Assembly: GCA_028278125.1 (NCBI GenBank)
Contig: JANQEY010000295.1
Coordinates: 1 to 18,213, forward strand
Source of the DNA: a bacterium
GTDB lineage: Bacteria; Electryoneota; Electryoneia; Electryoneales; Electryoneaceae
Direction: 5' to 3'
DNA length: 18,213 bases
This document shows positions 7,626-17,500 of the stretch, one piece after another; positions within the stretch are counted from its first letter, which is position 1, and each line of letters starts with the position of its first letter. The notes below the pieces were generated by a model. The model did not search any database and was not told the DNA's origin. It saw only the letters and a list, made by a program, of their open reading frames with translations. The translations under genes were made by a program, and so were the position numbers.

Positions 7626-7847
7626 TTATTGACCTTGTGGTTGAGGTTGCGCAGGCTGTGCCGGTGGAGGCGCACCCTGTTCCTGCTGCTGTTTACTCAT
7701 TCTGTAGATATTCAATGCAAAACGAGCCTTCTCAAATTCCAACTCGTGTACTCTTACGGCAGCTTTGCCTTCTTCAAGTTTAGCCAGCCGTATTTTTTCA
7801 TCAAAAGACAACATCTCACCGTTATAATCCACAACTTGCTGTTCCAT
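7626..7847 (-). CDS. Small helical protein with Gln/Pro/Ala tail
   Basis: This is a 73-residue protein. The ATG at 7847 is preferred over an in-frame GTG at 7853 because a GGAG (7853-7856) overlaps that GTG and sits five bases before the ATG. Residues about 1-52 are charged and helical (FDEKIRLAKLEEGKAAVRV). The remainder is a low-complexity Gln/Pro/Ala tail (APPPAQPAQPQPQGQ). It may be a small scaffold- or chaperone-type protein, but nothing in the sequence proves this. It is followed three bases later by the next gene. Confidence 0.75.
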   Translation of the reverse strand: MEQQVVDYNGEMLSFDEKIRLAKLEEGKAAVRVHELEFEKARFALNIYRMSKQQQEQGAPPPAQPAQPQPQGQ

Positions 7848-7929
7848 AAACACTCCATTTGTTATTTGTTATATAGATTTTTTGTTTATACTCATGGTAT
7901 TTGTATTAGTAGATTATTAATTTTACTGA
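7848..7929 (-). promoter_or_regulatory. AT-rich spacer, possible promoter region
   Basis: This 82-base gap is the longest between genes in the window and is very AT-rich. On the minus strand it contains TATATAAC and GTATAAACA, which are loosely like a -10 box or a T4-type late promoter. I see no matching -35 box and no terminator hairpin with a T-run. It marks a possible transcription boundary between the fibre/cupin genes and the portal cluster. Confidence 0.25.
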
Positions 7930-8394
7930 TTATTCTGTTGTTTCTCCATCGAATTCTTCTTCATCCCTCATAGCCTCATCCTTTGTCCTATGAATTATGC
8001 CATCCTTATGATGAGGCGGACTATAAAGGGTATACATCTTTAAATCTTTTTCTCCCGTATTCGTTACATTATGTTTTGCACCTGACGGAACTATAACTGA
8101 AAAACCATCCGATACGGGGTATTTTTTGTCATTTATCGTTACCTCACCAGTACCTTCTTCAAACCGGAAGAACTGATCCACGCCGTGCACTTCATCACCT
8201 ATGTCCTCACCGGGCTTCAAGTTCATTAATACCAGTTGAGTATTATTTCCTGTGTAAATTACTTTCCTGAAATTATTATTATCAATGGTATCTTTCTCGA
8301 TATCAACAGAAAACCCTTTAGCAAGGTTTGAAAAATGGAGAGAGGCGGCCTTACATGAAAGCCGCCGTAACTCTTCAGTTAATGTTCTATACAT
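7930..8394 (-). CDS. Cupin-domain protein
   Basis: This is a 154-residue protein with ATG at 8394 and AGGAG five bases upstream, eight bases after the previous stop. Residues about 40-135 form a single cupin barrel. Motif 1 includes LKPGEDIGDEVHGVDQFF, with probable metal ligands His70 and Gln74 and an acidic residue near 79. Motif 2 includes IVPSGAKHNVTNTG with His108, followed by MYTLYSPPHHKDG. It resembles the bacterial family of small mannose-6-phosphate-isomerase-like cupins with the DQFF signature. The first 36 residues are an extra N-terminal part with the helix SLHFSNLAKGF. Substrate is unknown; sugar binding or modification linked to the neighbouring glycan-active genes is inference. 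It may equally be a host-derived accessory gene. Confidence 0.88.
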   Translation of the reverse strand: MYRTLTEELRRLSCKAASLHFSNLAKGFSVDIEKDTIDNNNFRKVIYTGNNTQLVLMNLKPGEDIGDEVHGVDQFFRFEEGTGEVTINDKKYPVSDGFSVIVPSGAKHNVTNTGEKDLKMYTLYSPPHHKDGIIHRTKDEAMRDEEEFDGETTE

Positions 8395-8402
8395 TCATTC
8401 TC

Positions 8403-9335
8403 CTAAAATTGGTCTATAGAAGATGATTCACTTCCCGAAGTGAAATTAAGTGTAATCTTTGACTGGTCAATATATTTAACCAGAATATCATTACCGACAG
8501 TGACCATGCTCGGCTTGTCCTCTAAATCATCGATATCTTTGTGCGACGGTCTATCGAACAATTTCGACTTCGCACTATTGGAACCGTAAGAGGAATCAGA
8601 AGCCCCTATAGCATCGATAGCAAAAGCAAGTCCCGCCAGGTAATTAAAATCAGCCATGTCCTGTGCATTGGCATCACCGTTATTAACGATACCCACCGCG
8701 GCCAGATGAATCTCATAAGTGAAACGCATTAAAGCCGCTTTATCCCCACGAGCAAGGACATCATTACGCGGGGCATAGTTACCTGTGTAAGAATCTGTGT
8801 TCACAGAAAAACTCTCCAACAGATACCAGTCATCACTGTCCAGATTCGAGATAAGCTTGTCTGGATTGTAAGTAGCATTCGGATAACTCGGGTCATCTGC
8901 CGTACCGAGAACATGGTCTATGTTCCACGCATTGGCAAAACAGATATTAGCGTTTTCCTGGCTATGGACGAAATCGACTCTTTCATTGAACTCTGCCCGC
9001 TTTTTACCATAGTCATAACCGGCTTCATCCAAGAAAATACCGTGCACTTCCAAGTCCTCCCACTGACTGGTTTTGGTCTTGAAGTCACTGATACTCTGTT
9101 TTACGGTCACATAACCGAAAATCAAAGCCGTGGGGTTCAACTCTTTAATCCGTGGGATTATGACCTGAGTATTAGCAAAATCGCCATGACTCGGGTTCTG
9201 AACTCCGTCTCCGAAAACCAGAACATCGAATCGAGCCATTGACTGAGCTACCTTCTCATTGTCCCATCCGCACTCACTGCTCTCATAGGCATTAAGCCAT
9301 CCGTAGTAAATCAGCAGATTCGCAGGTCTTAACAT
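8403..9335 (-). CDS. Spherulin-4/GH135-like TIM-barrel protein (short paralogue)
   Basis: This is a 310-residue protein with AGGAGG five bases before ATG 9335. Almost the whole protein is a TIM-barrel of the spherulin-4 type: strand LLIYYGWLNAY at residue 7, VIIPRIKELNP near 58, GIFLDEAGYD at 99-108 and WYLLESF at 170-176. In the fungal GH135 enzyme Sph3, an adjacent Asp-Glu pair and a later Glu are catalytic, as I recall. Asp103, Glu104 and Glu174 are the equivalents here, so hydrolase activity on an aminosugar polymer is plausible but unproven. There is no signal peptide. The last 35 residues are a beta-rich tail, shared in pattern with the longer paralogue. Its context next to fibre genes suggests a tail-associated depolymerase or adhesin. 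Confidence 0.8.
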   Translation of the reverse strand: MLRPANLLIYYGWLNAYESSECGWDNEKVAQSMARFDVLVFGDGVQNPSHGDFANTQVIIPRIKELNPTALIFGYVTVKQSISDFKTKTSQWEDLEVHGIFLDEAGYDYGKKRAEFNERVDFVHSQENANICFANAWNIDHVLGTADDPSYPNATYNPDKLISNLDSDDWYLLESFSVNTDSYTGNYAPRNDVLARGDKAALMRFTYEIHLAAVGIVNNGDANAQDMADFNYLAGLAFAIDAIGASDSSYGSNSAKSKLFDRPSHKDIDDLEDKPSMVTVGNDILVKYIDQSKITLNFTSGSESSSIDQF

Positions 9336-9347
9336 CTACACCTCCTG

Positions 9348-9824
9348 TTAGACGTTCATGATACAAACAAAGTTACTGGCACTCGCCAGCGTGGTTATAG
9401 TATTGGATCCATCTACTCTTTGGGTTCTTATTCTGAACTTCACCGTACCGCTATTTTGCTTATCAATCTGATAAGAAGTCATGGTTACCGTTGAAGACCA
9501 ACGAGCCGAATTATTCCTGTCATAGGCAAAGCAATCTGTTCCCGGAATGACAGCATAACCACCGCCTGTATCCACTTCAATCCAAGCTTTTGTTATAGAC
9601 CTCGCACTTCCAGATGAAACATAATACCCTATTTTTGCTGTTAGTAACATATCATGGCATTCAGGAGGTATTACTCTTGAAGGAGGTAATTTTACTGTCA
9701 TTTCCCCAGAAGATAATGATGTGTAGCTATTTAAATAGCGGGCAGTATCGAAGGCAACTACAACTTCTGTATCACCAACAGTCAAACCTCCCGTTGCATC
9801 ATATATATCAAATAAAATCTGCAT
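9348..9824 (-). CDS. Small beta-rich structural protein
   Basis: This is a 158-residue protein with ATG at 9824 and AGGAA about seven bases upstream, overlapping the stop of the preceding gene. The sequence alternates hydrophobic and polar residues with many Thr, Ser and Val, as in a beta-sandwich (for example VVVAFDTARYLNSYTSLSSG and WSSTVTMTSYQ). It has no recognised motif, signal peptide or transmembrane segment. It sits between two paralogous TIM-barrel genes, so it may be a fibre tip, baseplate or bridging component. The family is not recognised. Confidence 0.78.
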   Translation of the reverse strand: MQILFDIYDATGGLTVGDTEVVVAFDTARYLNSYTSLSSGEMTVKLPPSRVIPPECHDMLLTAKIGYYVSSGSARSITKAWIEVDTGGGYAVIPGTDCFAYDRNNSARWSSTVTMTSYQIDKQNSGTVKFRIRTQRVDGSNTITTLASASNFVCIMNV

Positions 9825-9834
9825 AATCTTATTC

Positions 9835-11574
9835 CTAATATTTTGTTATTGTTGACGTTTGATTATTACTATCAGAGAAATCCAAAGTGAATCTGCCGTT
9901 TTCTACATATTTATGATAAACGTCTGAATCTCCAACATCTTGCTGAACATTACAATTCAATCTATAAACTACGCCCATATGAGATACATCAGGCCGTCCA
10001 TAATAATTCACCGTTGCCGAACTGGCCCCGTAATTAGTATCCGAAGTACCATGAGCTTCCAGTGAATACATCATGGATGAGATAAAACTGAACTCTGACA
10101 TAGCTGTATTATCAGAATTAGCGTTATTAATAACACTGGAACCGGCAAAATTTACCCCATAAGTATTTCTCAGAGTAGCCATTTTATCACCGCGGGTTTT
10201 CCAGTCCGTCCTTGATTCATAGCCGTCCGGAGTGGAAGCTGTATATGAAGTAGTATTAATGGGAAAACTTTCCAGAAGAATCCAGTCAGTATTCGTCAGA
10301 TTGGATTCTGCACTGGTATCATTATATGTCGAATTCGGATAACTCGGGTCATTCGTAGTCCCGAGAATATTATCTGTGTTCCATGCATTGGCAAAGCAGA
10401 TATTTGAGGCGGTCCGGTCATGTACATAATCTACCCGTGTATTAAACTCGGCCCGGGTCCTGCCGAAATCATAGCCAGCTTCATCCATAAAGATGCCGTC
10501 AACGGCCAATGCGCCCCATTGCTCCACCTCAGTCGTATAATCGCCAAAAGCTTGGTCAGCGGATACATAGCCAAAAACCTTTGTTGTGCAATTAAGAGCC
10601 TTTACTCTCGGAATAATTACTTGCGTATTTGCAAAGTCAGGATGGGAAGGAGCTGCAACACCGTCACCAAGAATGACAAGATTGTACTTTGCCATATCCT
10701 GTGCTACATTCTCATTATTCCATCCATTGACCCCGGAATTAAAAGAATTAGGATATCCATAATAAATAAGAAGGTCTTTGGGTCTTTGATAGGTTGCACC
10801 GATGACTTCCTGATTATGCCAGCCCAATTTTCCGTGGATTACTTCAAGATTTAAAATGCGTTCGGCATGTTCTTCCAGATAACCGCCGTCACCTAATATT
10901 GAAGTGTGATCCGACAGATATATAGGATTAGTGGAATCATTATAAATTTCCCGGCGATGAGCAAGCATCTGCATTAAATAATATGGCCCGCTTATTCCAG
11001 AAGAAGCATCAACAACAACGGCTCGGGCATCAAGGAAGTTTTCCAAGCTTGTTGTGTCGGTGCTGTCGATAGCCCCTAACATAGTGAGACTTGGATCTTG
11101 AGGTATAAGAGAAGAAGTATCAACAGTTACATCATGAATCGCATCTATATTCGTCATATCGTTGACTTGATTCTGTTTATCAGTAACTTCAGTGTTGACC
11201 GCTGTTACAAAATTGACATAATCCTGGATGTAAGTACCTCTTACAGGTCTGATTCTGTTTCCATCAGAATACATGGCATTAAAGGCGTGCTGTATTCCTT
11301 CACTATAACCCCTGCCTAAAACAAACTGCTCTCCCTGAGATTGCAAGAGAGTATTTTGCTTTGCCCTTTCGTCTGGAAGAATCACTGCATCCGTGGCATC
11401 TTTCTCAGCTTGATTCATTTCAGAGACATCGGTGCCGTCAATTTTCCAGTATCTTTTTGCTACCCCCACTACTCCAGTCAGGTCAGGATTTATAATCCAT
11501 GTAGCGTCAGAATAATTCGGAGTATTGACGCTGAAACGTTGCTCCTTTGTCGTCTTATGTAATACATCTGCCAT
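9835..11574 (-). CDS. Fibre-type protein with spherulin-4/GH135-like TIM-barrel domain (long paralogue)
   Basis: This is a 579-residue protein with ATG at 11574 and AAGGA eight bases upstream. Residues 1-265 are a distinct N-terminal region. It includes RYWKIDGTDVSEMNQAEKDA (41-60), a pattern I associate with phage tail-fibre proteins, then a helical stretch and a linker GKLGWHNQEV near 248. Residues about 266-530 are the TIM barrel: LLIYYGYPN, VIIPRVKALN, GIFMDEAGYDF (Asp364-Glu365) and WILLESF (Glu435). These align with the acidic residues of the shorter paralogue and, from memory, with the GH135 catalytic set. The C-terminal tail again matches the paralogue in pattern. The N-terminal part probably anchors it to the virion, with the barrel acting on or binding a surface glycan. 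Confidence 0.82.
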   Translation of the reverse strand: MADVLHKTTKEQRFSVNTPNYSDATWIINPDLTGVVGVAKRYWKIDGTDVSEMNQAEKDATDAVILPDERAKQNTLLQSQGEQFVLGRGYSEGIQHAFNAMYSDGNRIRPVRGTYIQDYVNFVTAVNTEVTDKQNQVNDMTNIDAIHDVTVDTSSLIPQDPSLTMLGAIDSTDTTSLENFLDARAVVVDASSGISGPYYLMQMLAHRREIYNDSTNPIYLSDHTSILGDGGYLEEHAERILNLEVIHGKLGWHNQEVIGATYQRPKDLLIYYGYPNSFNSGVNGWNNENVAQDMAKYNLVILGDGVAAPSHPDFANTQVIIPRVKALNCTTKVFGYVSADQAFGDYTTEVEQWGALAVDGIFMDEAGYDFGRTRAEFNTRVDYVHDRTASNICFANAWNTDNILGTTNDPSYPNSTYNDTSAESNLTNTDWILLESFPINTTSYTASTPDGYESRTDWKTRGDKMATLRNTYGVNFAGSSVINNANSDNTAMSEFSFISSMMYSLEAHGTSDTNYGASSATVNYYGRPDVSHMGVVYRLNCNVQQDVGDSDVYHKYVENGRFTLDFSDSNNQTSTITKY

Positions 11575-11585
11575 AATTCAATTCC

Positions 11586-14500
11586 TTATGTGAAAAATAC
11601 CGAGAGTTCTAATAAGTCCCAGTCACCGGACAAGGGATCCGAAACAGCCGTATTATACCGCGTCAGTTCAAACTGAGCCAGATTTCCGCCCGTCAGGTCA
11701 ATGGTCGATAAATCCAATGTCTGTGTATCATATTGGAAATTGACGTTCGTGGGCATCGCCAGAACAGTCAGGTTATAACCGGCCGTCCATGCGGTTATGG
11801 CGCCATTGTCCGGAACCTGTCTTGAATATATTCTTGGCTGAACATTATCTGATGTCCCCGGTGCTGTCTCAGCACGGCTCTTAAAGCCAAAAGTTATCTG
11901 GGAAGCGTCCGCAGGCACATCCAACATGAAACCGACACCTTCTTCGGCCGAGTCATCGAATCGCCGTACTGTCAGAGCATTGTTCGTGGTATCCGCACTT
12001 GCAGGAGCAAGAGCATTAACAGCCCAGTCAGCATTGTTCGGGCTATCGAGATGACATGCAAAGAAGTGGAATTTTTGAGGAGGCGTTACCCACTCAACAA
12101 CTCCGGTATTACCGTTATATGTTGGAACTTTACTGCTATCTGTAGATGGTTCAATATCATTAATGGGCTCACCCGCTAATTCACCGCCGACGATAATAGA
12201 AGCGTCTGCTCCTGCTGCGACGTCCCGCGTACCTTGAACCTTACCCACTAAGAAACCCAAATTACCGCCAGATTCTATGTCCCAAGCCGTGTCTGCTTCA
12301 AATTCCGCAATAACGGCATTTACCGTACCGCCGTTAATATCAAAACCTATTGTAGTACCGACACCTGTGTCATGCACAGTGGCACCGCGATAATTTAAAA
12401 AACCTCCTCCATCAGCTTTCGCTATAAATGTAGAATTTCCTTCTAAGTCTACGTCTTGAATATCAGCATGGGTAATACCTGTGGCACCTGTGGTGTCTCC
12501 TATGAGGATACCGTCTGTTTTTACTGCATATTCACACTCTACATTAAGAGGGCCACTACTGACATTTACTATTGCAGACCCACTATAAGAAGACGTTAAA
12601 CGAGCGCATTTTACAATACCGCCGTCTGTATCCGCACCGTAACGCAATATGGAGTATGTAGTAGAAGTATCTATATGACCTACTTCCATAAAAGTGCGTG
12701 AGTTAGGCGACAAAGTCCCTCGAATAGTAGCATTAGTGGCTTTTAAATCTATGTAATCAGTACTGATTATAACATCTTCTTCATAAATACCTGCATCAGC
12801 ACATTTTACAAGAAAAGGATTACTTTCTGAAGGACTGGAACTGTCCGCTGTAGAGATAGCATTTGTAAGAGTGAGCTTAGCTTCACAGATATTATGACCG
12901 CTGTTGCTGTCATTGCCGTGTTTTCCTACATAGATAATCTGTTCTTGGTCACAACTGGATGCAGTACCGGTTGCTCCCTGAATACCTGTATCGCCTTGGT
13001 CGCCCTGAAGGCCCGTGACTCCTTGAATACCTGTATCGCCTTGGTCACCCTGAGTTCCAACACCCGTGTCTCCCTGTATTCCTGTATCACCTTGGTCGCC
13101 CTGAGTACCCTGAACGCCTGTGACCCCTTGGATTCCTGTGTCTCCCTGAAGGCCTGTGACCCCTTGGTCACCTTGTGCACCTTGAAGACCCGTGACCCCT
13201 TGGTCACCTTGGTCGCCTTGAAGACCTGTGACCCCTTGATCACCCTGGTCGCCCTGTAGGCCTGTGACCCCTTGGTCACCCTGGTCACCTTGAAGACCCG
13301 TGACTCCTTGATCACCCTGGTCGCCCTGAAGGCCTGTGACTCCCTGGTCACCCTGATCGCCCTGAAGACCTGTGACTCCCTGGTCACCCTGATCGCCCTG
13401 AAGACCTGTGACTCCCTGAATTCCTGTGTCGCCTTGGTCGCCCTGAAGGCCCGTGACACCCTGTATTCCTGTATCTCCTTGGTCACCTTGAAGGCCTGTA
13501 ACTCCTTGATCGCCTTGGTCGCCCTGAAGGCCCGTGATACCTTGCACCCCGGTGTCACCTTGGTCTCCCTGAAGACCTGTGACCCCTTGGATTCCTGTGT
13601 CACCTTGGTCACCTTGGTCGCCCTGAAGACCGGTGACTCCCTGAATCCCGGCACCTGTGTCTCCTTGGATACCCGTGTCGCCTTGGTCACCTTGAAGACC
13701 TGTGACTCCTTGGATGCCTGTGTCACCTTGATCGCCTTGAAGACCTGTGACTCCTTGGATTCCGGTAACGCCTTGTTCTCCTTCAACACTGAAACAGATA
13801 AAACATTCTTTACCGTCTCTTACATCGTTACCAGAATCAACGTTCGTAATTGAAGGTAATCTTATATATCCCGTAGCGTCTACAGCATCTGAATTAATCT
13901 CATACAGATGCCAACGAGTAGAGTCTTCCTGTTCTTGGATATAGACTTCATTACCTGCTTTACCCAGAGCAAGCAAAAAAGCCTGATGATCCGAGCCATC
14001 TTTGGCATTGTAATCAATATACATAGCCGTAGCTGAAGATTGCGTCGCATTATTCAGGCGGAAATTACCGCTACCCGGATCTGAATCAGTTGTAGTACTG
14101 TCAAATTCCCATACAGCACATGAAGCACCACCACCAGCTACGCCCTGTACACCAGTAGTCCCTTGCACTCCAGTGGTACCCTGAATCCCAGCACCTGTGT
14201 CTCCTTGAATGCCCGTGTCACCTTGGTCGCCCTGTGCACCTTGCAGACCGGTGACTCCCTGAATTCCTGTGTCGCCTTGGTCGCCCTGCGTCCCTGTGAC
14301 CCCTTGGATACCAGTGTCGCCTTGGTCACCTTGAAGACCGGTGACTCCCTGAATTCCTGTGTCTCCTTGGTCACCTTGCAGACCCGTGACTCCTTGAATT
14401 CCTGTGTCGCCTTGGTCGCCTTGAGGGCCTTGAAGACCTGTGACTCCCTGAATACCTGTATCACCTTGGTCGCCTTGAAGGCCCGTGATCCCTTGAATAC

Positions 14501-17500
14501 CTGTGTCGCCTTGGTCACCCTGAAGACCCGTGACTCCTTGGATACCTGTGTCACCTTGATCGCCTTGTGGTCCCTGAAGACCGGTGACTCCTTGAATGCC
14601 TGCACCTGTGTCTCCTTGAATTCCTGTGTCTCCTTGGTCACCTTGAAGACCTGTTATGCCTTGGATTCCTGTGCCACCCTGGTCTCCTTGTGAACCTGTG
14701 ACTCCCTGTATTCCTGTGTCGCCTTGGTCGCCTTGAAGGCCAGTGACTCCCTGTATCCCGGTGTCGCCTTGATCGCCTTGAAGACCTGTGATTCCTTGAA
14801 TACCCGTATCTCCTTGGTCGCCCTGAGAACCCTGCAAACCTGTGATTCCTTGTATTCCTGTATCGCCTTGGTCACCCTGAAGGCCTGTGACTCCTTGAAT
14901 GCCTGTGTCGCCCTGGTCACCCTGAAGACCTGTGACACCCTGAATTCCTGCTCCTGTCTCTCCTTGGATGCCCGTGTCCCCTTGGTCACCTTGAAGACCT
15001 GTAACTCCTTGGGTTCCTGTGTCGCCTTGGTCGCCCTGATCACCTTGGATGCCCGTGACTCCTTGAATTCCTGTATCACCCTGATCGCCTTGTGGTCCCT
15101 GAAGACCGGTGATTCCCTGTATCCCGGCACCTGTCTCTCCTTGAACACCTGTGTCTCCTTGGTCGCCCTGAAGACCTGTGACTCCTTGAATTCCTGTATC
15201 ACCCTGGTCACCCTGTGTCCCTGTGACCCCTTGTACACCGGTATCCCCTTGTGCTCCTACTCCTGTATCTCCTTGGATACCTGTAACTCCCTGAGGAGGG
15301 GTCTGCCATTCGACATCACCAGTTCCGTGGTTGTATACAGCAGCCTTACCGTCATCGCTTGCGCCAGCAATTTTAATAATAGGTTGACCTGCGAGTTCGC
15401 CTGCGACAGTCACATCCTCGGTACCGTCGTTCAGTTCCGTTCCGGAGAACTCATTGACAAACATATTCAATGTGGCACCGGATTCAATATCCCAGACTGT
15501 ATCTGCAGTCAATGTATTAATATTGAGGTGCATTGAACCTGCATTTAGGTCAATTCCGATTGTACTTGTAGGTGAGCCAGATTCAAGAATATGATGGATA
15601 TCACCAACGACAGAACTATTTGAATTCTGAGCAAGAGCTACAGCCCCGTTACCTGTCAGATAAATATCTTCAATCTCTACATGAGTATGACCCGTATCAC
15701 TTGCAAAAGAACCAATACCTACACCAGTATCAACAAATATCTGACGGGCCTGAAGTATTAAAACTCCACCTGCAGAGAAAGCCAAATTAATAGCACCTGC
15801 TCCACCACCAGTTAAATCTATTTTTTCTATGTAAGCATACCCTGTTCCTGCAGTATTTGTTCTTGAAACAGCATTTTGCCCTGATGCCGGGGCTATCTCT
15901 TTAAATGTCACGCTACAATTTGCAGCCAAAGAAACAGAAGTACCCGTCCCAGTAACCGTGGCATTAGGGGCAAATATGTTAATATAGGCTTGAGTCGTAA
16001 TGTTTTCGTTATATATGCCAGCATCTTCGCAGACAATGGTGAAAATATTACTAGAGGAAGGAGTTTGACTCGCAGCGGTAGTAATAGCGTTACCAAAAGT
16101 AAGTTTAGCGTTTTCAATATTTAAACCACTATTACTGTCATTTCCATGTTTACCTACATAATAAATCTGTTGTTCGCTTACAGCAAAGGATACACCTGTG
16201 TCGCCTTGGATTCCTGTGTCTCCTTGATCACCCTGAAGACCGGTGACTCCTTGTATCCCGGTGTCCCCTTGGTCGCCCTGAAGACCGGTGACTCCCTGTA
16301 CACCAGTATCACCTTGGTCGCCCTGAACACCTGTGGCTCCCTGTACTCCTGTGTCCCCTTGAAGACCTGTGACTCCCTGTATTCCTGTGTCCCCTTGGTC
16401 GCCCTGAAGACCTGTGACTCCCTGTATTCCTGTGTCGCCCTGAAGACCGGTGACTCCCTGTATTCCGGCTCCTGTCTCTCCCTGTACTCCCGTGTCTCCT
16501 TGGTCGCCCTGAAGACCGGTTATACCTTGGATACCCGTGTCGCCTTGGTCTCCTTGTGCTCCTGTGACTCCTTGGATACCGGTGTCGCCTTGGTCGCCCT
16601 GAATACCAGTAGGTCCCTGAAGACCTGTGGCGCCCTGTATTCCGGCACCTGTGTCTCCTTGAACTCCTGTGTCGCCTTGGTCGCCTTGAAGACCGGTTAT
16701 ACCTTGGATACCTGTATCTCCTTGGTCACCCTGAGAACCTGTGACACCCTGTACCCCTGTGTCTCCTTGATCAGCCTGAATACCAGTAGATCCCTGAAGA
16801 CCGGTGACACCTTGTATCCCCGCTCCTGTTTCTCCTTGAATGCCCGTGTCGCCTTGGTCACCCTGAAGGCCCGTGACTCCTTGAATTCCTGTGTCTCCTT
16901 GGTCACCCTGAGAACCTGTGACACCCTGTACCCCTGTGTCGCCTTGATCTCCCTGTGAACCCGTGACCCCTTGGATTCCCGTATCGCCCTGGTCACCCTG
17001 AGCCCCTGTGACCCCTTGAATTCCTGTGTCTCCTTGGTCACCTTGAAGACCTGTGACTCCCTGTATCCCGGTGTCACCTTGGTCACCTTGTGGGCCCTGA
17101 AGACCTGTTATGCCTTGGATTCCTGCTCCTGTTTCTCCTTGTACACCCGTGTCTCCCTGATCACCTTGAAGACCGGTGACTCCCTGTGTTCCTGTCTCTC
17201 CTTGAATGCCTGCACCTGTGTCTCCTTGAATTCCTGTAATACCTTGAGTTCCTGTCTCTCCCTGGATTCCGGTAGGTCCCTGAAGACCTGTTACGCCCTG
17301 AATTCCTGTTCCGGTGACTCCCTGAATACCCGTGTCGCCTTGGTCACCTTGAAGGCCTGTGACGCCCTGAAGACCTGTAACACCTTGAATGCCTGCACCT
17401 GTGACTCCCTGAATACCTGTATCACCTTGGTCGCCCTGATCACCTTGGATGCCCGTGATACCTTGAATTCCTGTGTCACCTTGGACACCGGTAGTTCCCT

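Noticed and set aside
15929..15929. Start of a separate collagen gene at 15929
   Set aside because: The codon is TTG without a Shine-Dalgarno, and the frame upstream is open and homologous to module C, so it is internal.
15908..16117. A short minus-strand frame beginning [17 protein letters not shown] that looks like a signal peptide
   Set aside because: It overlaps module A out of frame. The real frame there continues the beta-solenoid and matches module C.
12894..16958. Long open frames on the plus strand opposite the collagen tracts, rich in Cys, Ser, Leu and Val
   Set aside because: They are the antisense of Gly-X-Y repeats, have the same period, and end where the tracts end. Low codon diversity makes all frames open.
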